Assembly: GCA_003427395.1 (NCBI GenBank)
Contig: BFEA01000187.1
Location: 2,494,620-2,529,657, forward strand
DNA length: 35,038 nucleotides
Direction of reading: 5' to 3'
Source: Chara braunii
Lineage: Eukaryota; Streptophyta; Charophyceae; Charales; Characeae
Positions 28,086 through 35,038 of the stretch are shown piece after piece. Below the pieces are notes generated by a model. That model did not search any database and was not told where the DNA came from. It saw only the letters and a list, made by a program, of their open reading frames with translations. The position numbers were made by a program, and so were the translations under genes. Each line of letters begins with the position of its first letter. Position 1 is the first letter of the stretch.

Positions 28086-29225
28086 CGCGCAAGCGCCAAG
28101 GCCAAGGTCGCCGCACATGCGCACGTTCAGACAAACTCATTCTCATTCTAGGCTCCTGCCCAAACACTTCGACGACACATAACTTTCATACATTTGGTTT
28201 CAATATCCTCTATGTTTTCTCTTATGTTATCCAGATTCGGATTTTATGAAGGCCAAGAGCCTCTTGCATTTGTCATTCTTGAAAAATGTCATAAACCTAT
28301 ATTTGATTTTGATAAATGATTGGAATGTCAAGAGACTTATGCATATCTCTGTAAATTTTCTGATTGTGTACGTGTAGATGTAAGGACATTTTTTTCCCTT
28401 AACTTATGCCTTGAGCCTATTTGTAATACACATAGTTAATTGAAAATGTTCTCACATATGAAGTGTCGTGCTAGTCCACAACCTACTAAACAGTTACTTA
28501 CTCTTGAGTACCACATAGCAGCACGCCTTATTATCACTCACCGACCACTATTGTTTTTATCATTCGCTTATGAGTATGATTCACTATCTTTGTCTAAAAA
28601 AGTTATGAGTCTGTTTAGTGTACGCACGATAGTTCATCATTTGAGTCAATTTGAATCATAAGGTCAATTCAGGAGACCAGTGCCCTGATCTCCGACGTTT
28701 ACACGGGTCAGTCTTAGGCGTTCTACCCAGGTGTATACCTATGCTACTGCGATTGAGAAAACGTCATCGACTGACATACCTTTCCGATTGCAAGTAAAAA
28801 CCTTTGTATGTGGGTCAGTAGCTCAACAGGGATATGCCTACCTAAGGGTGGTGATAACTCGCTCGGTAGAGGTAAGTTGTACTTCACAGAGTCTTGTCTT
28901 GTCGCAAGGCCCATTAGCAGTATGGTTGGCGCACACGACTGGAGTGACAGCTATGTTCATCCGACAGAACACTCATGTGTGATACGGTCGTGGAGGTCCG
29001 AGGCTCGCGACTGTGTGCGGACCACCGACTCCGACAACGCTTCTTAGTCTTTTTAGGACCCCATGCAAAAAAGTAATACGTACCTCGTTTGTCTACATTT
29101 GCTCCTTGTCATTCTTCAGCAGAGCTCAGTTTCTTATTCGTAAAAAATTGTCATGCAGAATCTCCTCTATACAGAGTGGATTGCCAAAACGGCCACATGT
29201 CAAAGTATAATCTAACTCCTCTAAA
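28086..29225. other. no supported gene
   Basis: AT-rich to about 28660, then mixed. TAGCTCAACAGG at 28817-28828 fits a Pol III A-box, but no B-box or tRNA fold follows, so no RNA gene is called. Confidence 0.4.
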
Positions 29226-29512
29226 TTAAGAAAATTTCGGCAGCGCTTCCCGTAGGAAAAGTGTCTTTTCATAATTTTATATAAGTCCAAATATGAAAAC
29301 AAAAATAGTTTTTGACTTCCCAAAGTCAAATTTTGTCAAACTCCCTGAATTAGCATAAATTTGGGCAGCACTCCCTTTAGGAAAGGAGACTTCCCATATT
29401 TTTACTAAGCCATATATGAGAGTCAGACAAGTTTGAACTTTGGAAAGCCAAAATTTGACTAATTCCTTGGATTTGCAGAAATTTCGGCAGCGTTTCCCCA
29501 TAGGAAAAACGG
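29226..29512 (+). repeat. three-copy repeat, AAATTTCGGCAGC plus hairpin, period ~124 bp
   Basis: Copies near 29231, 29357 and 29479. Each has AAATTT(C/G)GGCAGC followed by a small stem-loop (CTTCC-CGTA-GGAA, CTCCCTTT-AGG-AAAGGAG, GTTTCC-CCATA-GGAAAAAC), then a variable segment with CATATATGA-like and AAGTCAAA-like words. The constant word is the reverse complement of the tail of the repeats at 14443-14830 and 23263-23455. Confidence 0.75.
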
Positions 29513-29822
29513 CTTACCAAGATTTATACAAGCCCAAGTACAATAAAATGATCTCAGAAAATGCAAAAAAAATGATCTAAGCAAAAAAACTATCACAGAA
29601 AATGCATGAATTGAATCTAACTCATGTCGCTCTAGCACGTGGCGAGCCACTAAAACGACTACCTATCAAGTTGCAACTCAGACTAGGCAGTAATCCCACG
29701 CAGCCATATGCAAACCAAACCACAAAGGTAAGTACTCTCACCGACCCAAATTATCTTTGGCAGACAATAGTTCATAGTCTTTCAGTGATTTAACCCTTTA
29801 TACCCCGCTTACATAGGGCATT

Positions 29823-30646
29823 GAGTTTGACAATTCGTCTTAGAAACAATGTCAACTCTTTGCCTTACTTATACACGAACAGGTTGCACAACTACTTCTC
29901 TCTTCTTTCGGCATATGACTAAGTCATTCATCTTAGAAACAATGCTTAGTCGCCCTAACTGTTTAAATAGGCAAGTTATATATACTTCTCTGAACCTTGG
30001 TCTTCAAAAAGTGAGCGTAGGGCTGAGCCATTCGCCTTAGAAACAATGCCCAGTCTGCCCAAGTTACCTTCAATTATAATTCTTAGTTATACTCTCTTCA
30101 TTTGTGATAAGGCCATAGTCAGACCATTCGTCTTAGAAACAATGTCTGGCTAGCCTTGTTCTCATATATACATACAACATTATAGAAAATCCAATCCCTT
30201 TGTTCTCATTATAGTCTTGTGGTCTCAGACTTAGACCATTCATCTTAGAAACAATGTCTAGTCCTTTGGTCTGAACCTCCCTCCAGAACAAAACAATCAG
30301 AAAAAGAGTTGAGCCATTCGTCTTAGAAACAATGCTCAACCCCTTTTCCATCAGTACAAAAAAAAAGCAGAGTACCCTGGGTCAAGACCCAGAGACTGTT
30401 CAGAAACCACCCAAAATAAACATCGGCCAGACTATTCATGTTAGAAACAACGTCTGACCCTCAAAATTCAAGCAATCAATAACCCTCAAAATAAATAGCC
30501 AGGTCATTCATCTTAGAAACAATGTCTGACACAATTAAATAAACACAGCGACCAAGCCATTCGTCTGAGAAACAATGTTTGACCCTTCAGAAAACAGAAC
30601 AAAACACAGCAGTCAGGCCATTCGTCTTAGAAACAATGTCTGACCC
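29823..30646 (+). repeat. array of ten stem-loops with conserved loop and variable stems
   Basis: Loop cores lie at about 29836, 29929, 30033, 30129, 30241, 30319, 30437, 30509, 30562 and 30623. Each unit reads: variable stem, one unpaired base, CATT, loop C(G/A)TCTTAGAAAC, AATG, complement of the variable stem. Examples of the lower stem pairs are GACTAAG/CTTAGTC (29917-29951), TAGTCAGA/TCTGGCTA (30116-30152), GTTGAG/CTCAAC (30308-30340) and GTCAGG/TCTGAC (30612-30644). Units 3, 7, 8 and 9 have a mismatch or a G-T pair. Spacing varies between about 53 and 118 bp. There is no coding potential. Confidence 0.88.
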
Positions 30647-33396
30647 TATAAGATTCAATCACACACAAGCAAAATTGTCTTCCTCCCAGCCTTCCGCCTG
30701 ATGCAACCCTCTGTTACGATTTACTTTCATACAAACAAAGAAACTGAAACTGCGATTATACATACGTTCCTTTACTTAGTCTGATTTTGTATCCTGAAGG
30801 TCAAACTAAAGTCAAAGTAGGGGTGCAGTCAATATACTCTGTCAAATATATAGGAGGATGTATAGATAGGGGTTATAATGGGTTTATAGAGGAAAAACAA
30901 AGGTTACCTCTTGGTTCCCTGCATCCAGAACTCCTCCTGAGTTCCTGCAGAGCTCCCACAATCGGTGGGATGACTCCCCACAGAGTCTTGGTGCGGACCT
31001 ACGGGTTGCAATCCCTCCTGTCGCCTTCCTCTAAGAACCAATTAGACTAGACTTAGAGTAGGAAGGTCATAAGAAGATTGATTTAAGACTCTCAGATCCA
31101 AGAGGGGTGCTTTCAGACTCGCGTGAGATCACCTGAGGGCCCCACAATCGTAGCCAGGATGCAGTAACACTTTGGTCAAGTGAAGTCAATTGCCGACACA
31201 GCCCTTCCTGACGACCTCCCCAGATGCGGTACTAACCCCCTTTTGCAGCCACACTTCCTGGCTACGGCAGCAGCCTCCCTTTTAACCTTATTATCCCTGC
31301 TTTCCCCAGTAAAACTGCAGCCCCACAGCCTCGGTCGACAACCCTCATTACAACACACGCCTCGTATGCACCTCCGATGTATCTTAGTACCGCAAAAGCA
31401 CGTTCCGAGGCCCAGCAAAGATATAGCTCAGCACAACGAATACAACAGTTATACGACCATTTAATCCCTTCCTCTATACTACACCTCCGCTTCCCCACAT
31501 GAAGCCGCATTCCTACTGCTATAAAGGGCCGCCGTACTTTGAACAGCGCAGTAGCCCACAGATAACTCAGGCAACACCATAGCTGACTCCGCAGACAGGG
31601 ATGAGCAGCAGGGCACGCAGTCATGGGGTCGTAATACGTTATAGCACAGTGGCAGGGGGAATTAGCAACATCCCTTAGCAGTTTTCTTTGTGCATAATCA
31701 GTGAAACAGACCCAGCTACAGCAGATACAACCAATACACAGTAGTTCGTACGGTCGTCAACCAGCCCAACAACCCGCAGCAAGCATTGTACTGCCGTAGC
31801 AGAGGACACGCAGGTCAAGGTAGTCAACCGCTTGGTAAGTACCAGCCACCCGGCGGACTGACGGAGATGCAGCCTGCTCAGCACCCACACGACTTACCCA
31901 TCAGTTGGAATGGTACCCCCCCCCTGACCACAACGTACTGGGTACACAGACACAGTAGTATCCCCTGCGGTCGAACATACCGCCCAATACTGCAAGCACA
32001 ACCTCTTTGTTCGTCGGCCTGGCCGTAATGGTCTCTCCTATCTCCTTGCACTCAAGCTGCTACTGCCCCCGTGGCTGCCCGCACTATGCAGATCGACACT
32101 GTATTCTTCTTTCACTCGTCGGTGCTAGCCGCGAGTGAGACGCACGGACCGGGCTTCGAGTAGAGGCACAAATAACGTGCACAGTTCAGTGTTATTGCAA
32201 CAGTACTAATAGCCAGTTTTTGTAGCTGCCAGTGGGGATCCTGAAGACCAGCAGCACCACTCAGCGAGGCCCCTGCCGTGATCAGCGCCCGGTTACAATA
32301 ATGCTTATCGTAAGCCAGATGCCAGCATAGTGCTATATACGCACAACACAACGGAGGCCCAATGCGACAGTCCTTCGCAGCAGTCGATTACTCCCTCTGG
32401 GCACGACCTTGACGATAGTAATGAAGAGCCATACCGTATAGACTAGCCACGCAGGTGACAACTCGTATGACCAATGATATAAGTAGCAACTATTACTATG
32501 GTCAATACGATAATACAACCGTTGTCGACCTGTAGAAGATGAAACGCATCTCCTGCTAGAGCTCGGAAAGACGCAGTTCCATCTCTACTGCCTCCCTAGT
32601 ACACAGTCCTGGAATCCTCATCCCGTCAAGCCCATCCGCCCAGCCACAGATCCGACTTCATCCTCGAATTTACCCGTCTTCAACCTCTACTTCCAGGTCT
32701 CCCACTCACTCCTCTTCCAGGCCCGCTAGGTACGCATCACTCTTCCTCTCCCTCTCCTTGACAATACTCCAGTAACAACAATGCACCTAGTCGTGTTTGT
32801 GGTCAGGTTCGGATTAGGAAATGAACGCAGGTCCCAGCTTCGAAGAATTGCGAGGACCACCTCTACGAAGAGTGCAGGTTCAAACTAAGGAGTTACCAGG
32901 TACCATGTCGTTATGCACACAAGAGGGAGCAGAAGTTTCTGACCCGTGAGATAACAAAGATCGGAATGAATCATCTGCTGAAAGGTGGGGAAATTCATCC
33001 CGTCTTCTCCTTACTTGACACTCCGCCATAGCAGCCGCGCAACTTATTTTCTTACTAACTTATTTTCTACTAACTCTCTACTAAACTGGCCGCGGATTCG
33101 AATTCGCACAACCTAAAAACTCCAGAATCCCATCCTTCGTCACACATTTTCGTCGAGAGATGAGCGGTCCACGCTTATTTCACTCTTCTCATTCCCGCCC
33201 TTTCCCTAGCTCGGCGCAGCTCCTGACGCTCGTGCCAAACTAACAGCTACTCTAACACTAAAACTAACCATACCACGCAACTCGCCATACCCAAGTCCCT
33301 CAGGATCGCCTCCTTCCCCGTTAAAAAACATAAAGTAACGTGTGCGCTATCCCGCCATCCTTCCGGCCCGGTCTTGTTGACGTCAATCGGGAGCTA
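30647..33396. other. no supported gene
   Basis: About 2.7 kb with only short frames. A frame at about 32829-33030 (plus strand, without ATG) stays open and reads like a basic, Cys-containing peptide (CEDHLYEECRFKL and CRYAHKREQKFL), but no family is recognised. The remaining sequence shows no terminal repeats or tandem structure. Confidence 0.45.
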
Positions 33397-33413
33397 CGCT
33401 CCGATCCGGAGCG
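33397..33413. repeat. perfect 7-bp hairpin
   Basis: CGCTCCG, loop ATC, CGGAGCG, about 75 bp beyond the 3' end of the U6-like gene on its strand. Confidence 0.6.
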
Positions 33414-33486
33414 CCTCGCAACCCGATGGCACACTAGCTCTCCGAGCACAAGTACGATGCATTCGTTGAAGTGAAAGCAACACCAA

Positions 33487-33595
33487 CAAAAAAAATTGTT
33501 GAAAGCGGCCCCAAGTTTATACGTATTACTCATGTGCTGAGGCCGTGCTAATCTCCTCTGTATCGTTCCAAATTTTTACGCATGTCCCGAATGAC
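33487..33595 (-). ncRNA. U6 spliceosomal snRNA-like gene, divergent
   Basis: Read on the minus strand, GGAACGATACAGAG and GAGATTAGCACGGCC (33569-33541) match the core of U6 snRNA: the ACAGAG box that contacts the 5' splice site, and the invariant AGC of the catalytic triad. A short 5' stem (GTC-ATTCGG-GAC, 33595-33584) and a T8 Pol III terminator (33495-33488) give a length close to normal U6 (about 100 nt). The box reads ACAGAGG instead of ACAGAGA. The internal stem-loop is CTCA-GCACA-TGAG followed by a T where the bulged U lies. The paired bases differ from standard U6 but still pair. No TATA or plant upstream element is visible at the expected distance, so it may be a pseudogene. Confidence 0.7.
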
Positions 33596-34846
33596 TTACC
33601 CCGGGGCAGTGCTCTGCAGTTCTACTACAGGCGGAGAACCATCGTACACCTTTCCTTCACCTGACCTAACCGCGACCCATATGCCAGGCCCCGAAACGGA
33701 CGGAGCAAAAAAAAAAAAAAAAAAAAAAAAACTACAACAACGGGTCCTCAGGGGAACAAGGATTGTCGGCACCTGGTCAGTCCCGTAGGTCGAACCCGCC
33801 GTCGCTTCTATCAGCAAAAGCTAAGGGGGATAGCCCCTGCGGGCTCTCAACCCCTCGGCTTTCTCCATTCTGCTCCACTGCTCCCGCTCCGCCGCTTGCT
33901 GGCCTCGATCCCTAAACCTCCATAGCAGTAACCCAATGTCGTAACCTATAAGGCTAAGCCCAAGCCTGGAACCAACAGGCGCTGAATCCCATATAAGGTG
34001 GTGCGGTTCAGTGCTTAATGCTGAGGGAAAAGCCTGGGGCCTCACCTCCACCTACAACCAGGCGTGCAGCCGCTAGGTATCCATGCTGGCCTCCTGAACT
34101 GTGTCATGGTCGTCCCACATACCAGACCTGCCGCCGGTCAGGCACGACAAACGAGGGTGAATCTATCAATCCTTAGTCTACTCAACGATGCAAGATCAAA
34201 GCGAACATCTATGCCGACATTTACGATTCAAAGGGTAAAATCACACGCGCGCCTTATAATTGCGCGCCCACTCAACCTATCTACTCAGATAACTCTGACC
34301 CATACGCAGGTAACCAATGGAACACTCACAAGGCCTGAACCAACGGCCCCTTCTGTCACTTGCAAAAACCAGGTCGGATACCCTTGTAAGGGTATTCGCG
34401 CCGACAACTTACCGGACCATATTAAGCGACGTCCCCGTCGCTTCGCAGGATCAAAAGCTACCAAATCACCCACACACCAAAATGCTGATGAGAAGGAACC
34501 AATCTGATTAGCCGACAGACTCAGGTTTGTGAGGCCCCCACCAATCCATGCCAACACAACTATATGCTGCCAGGGTTTTAACATGGGTCTCCATTGTCCT
34601 GACACTAGGACATTGGTGTACTACGCATCAGTACTACAGGATAAGTTTCAAAGGCCCTCACAACCGTCCTCTCATTGGGTGTCCCTAGCCTTTACCCTGT
34701 AAGCAGGGCCATAACCAGGGACGCGGGCCCTAACTCAGACCTTTGAACGCATTCCAGCCTCCCTCTAAACAATCCTCATGGTCAAACATATTTTCATATA
34801 TGTTTGTAAATCTCATCTCAGCCCTTCTGCAGTCTAGTACAGAAGA
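33596..34846. other. no supported gene; poly(A) run near 33706
   Basis: Holds a run of about 25 A (33706-33730). Frames of 147 codons (34064-34507, plus) and 106 codons (34285-34605, minus) overlap each other and neither shows a family motif, so I call neither. Confidence 0.4.
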
Positions 34847-34912
34847 TGTAACGGGAGTGAGGCTGAGGGTGAGCCGAGGGAGAGGAGAGAGAGAGGAAGA
34901 GAGTGAGAGCAC
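34847..34912 (-). repeat. LTR-end-like segment, inverted relative of 2153-2199
   Basis: On the plus strand it starts TGTAACGGGAGTGAGGCTGA and continues GGGTGAG, then GA-rich, then GAGAGCACAC. This matches the complement of the LTR end at 2199-2153. Read on the minus strand it ends ...CGTTACA with no PBS after it, as a 3' or solo LTR would. Its body would extend right, beyond the window. Confidence 0.45.
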
Positions 34913-35038
34913 ACACACACACTCACTCACTCGACACGACGGACTCGGACTGAGGGTTGGACGCAGACACAGTGGCAAGGCACAAAGTCGAAGTCTTGGA
35001 TTCCCAATGCCGAAACGGCAAGTCACACTGAGTACAAG

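Noticed and set aside
28805-28900. tRNA or tRNA-derived SINE (A-box TAGCTCAACAGG)
   Set aside because: No B-box at the right distance, no cloverleaf and no repeated copy in the window.
29823-30646. CRISPR array
   Set aside because: Regular repeats with spacers suggested it, but the spacers range from about 30 to 95 bp, the bases next to each repeat are complementary across it, and the window is clearly eukaryotic.
29823-30646. Hammerhead ribozyme array
   Set aside because: The GAAAC in the loop recalls the hammerhead core, but no CTGANGA box accompanies any unit and the helices do not form a three-way junction.
33487-33595. U6atac snRNA
   Set aside because: The core reads GATACAGAG...GATTAGCA, which is the U6 type; U6atac has a different box and flanks.
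34064-34605. Overlapping 147-codon (plus) and 106-codon (minus) frames
   Set aside because: Neither has a recognisable domain, a promoter or biased codon use that I could defend, and they exclude each other.

Overview
The window looks like repeat-dominated eukaryotic nuclear DNA, most likely from a plant-lineage organism (a streptophyte alga or early land plant is my guess, not proven). The supporting signs are Ty3/gypsy retroelements including one with a chromodomain, primer-binding sites close to the plant initiator-tRNA-Met type, a patch of TTAGGGTTTT-like sequence, long microsatellites, single-base Ns and one 80-N gap. I see no intact conventional host gene. What can be supported is retroelement protein relics, three unrecognised broken or short coding regions, a divergent U6 snRNA copy, and an unusual number of short inverted repeats arranged in clusters.

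Layout. 1-2051 (minus strand): the 5' half of a Ty3/gypsy element (gag, zinc knuckle, aspartic protease, first residues of the reverse-transcriptase region), cut by the window edge. 2153-2221: an LTR end followed by a primer-binding site, on the opposite strand. 2554-2885: six successive hairpins in A-rich DNA. 3208-3608: GATT and GA microsatellites. 3739-4243 and 27581-28085: two copies of one LTR + PBS + leader module. 5747-6387: a TATA box and a 160-codon unknown reading frame. 9721-10160: an array whose ~73-bp units are built almost wholly of hairpins. 10941-12869: an 83-codon unknown frame and a 218-residue unknown frame broken by one TAA. 13405-14690 and 22216-23514: a long direct-repeat pair that flanks a decayed plus-strand chromovirus at 15261-20114 (gag, protease, integrase and chromodomain present; reverse transcriptase deleted). 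20970-21929: a large foldback element with arms of about 400 bp. 23525-25545: degenerate GGCCTGGGC/GGCAGGTAGG-type repeats. 25611-25815: microsatellites running into a perfect palindrome. 26109-27519: a decayed unknown gene. 29226-29512: three copies of a hairpin-bearing repeat. 29823-30646: ten stem-loops with a conserved loop and co-varying stems. 33487-33595: the U6-like gene (minus strand). 34847 to the edge: an inverted relative of the LTR end at 2199.

How it fits together. Most of the window is layered retroelement debris, with nested, truncated and frameshifted pieces. The feature I consider most interesting is the ten-member stem-loop array at 29823-30646. Its lower stems change sequence from unit to unit while keeping their pairing, and the apical loop, a CATT/AATG upper stem and a one-base 5' bulge stay almost constant. 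That pattern is expected of selected RNA or single-stranded DNA structure rather than of random repeats. Related but distinct hairpin clusters occur at 2554-2885, 9721-10160, 14443-14830, 23263-23455 and 29226-29512.
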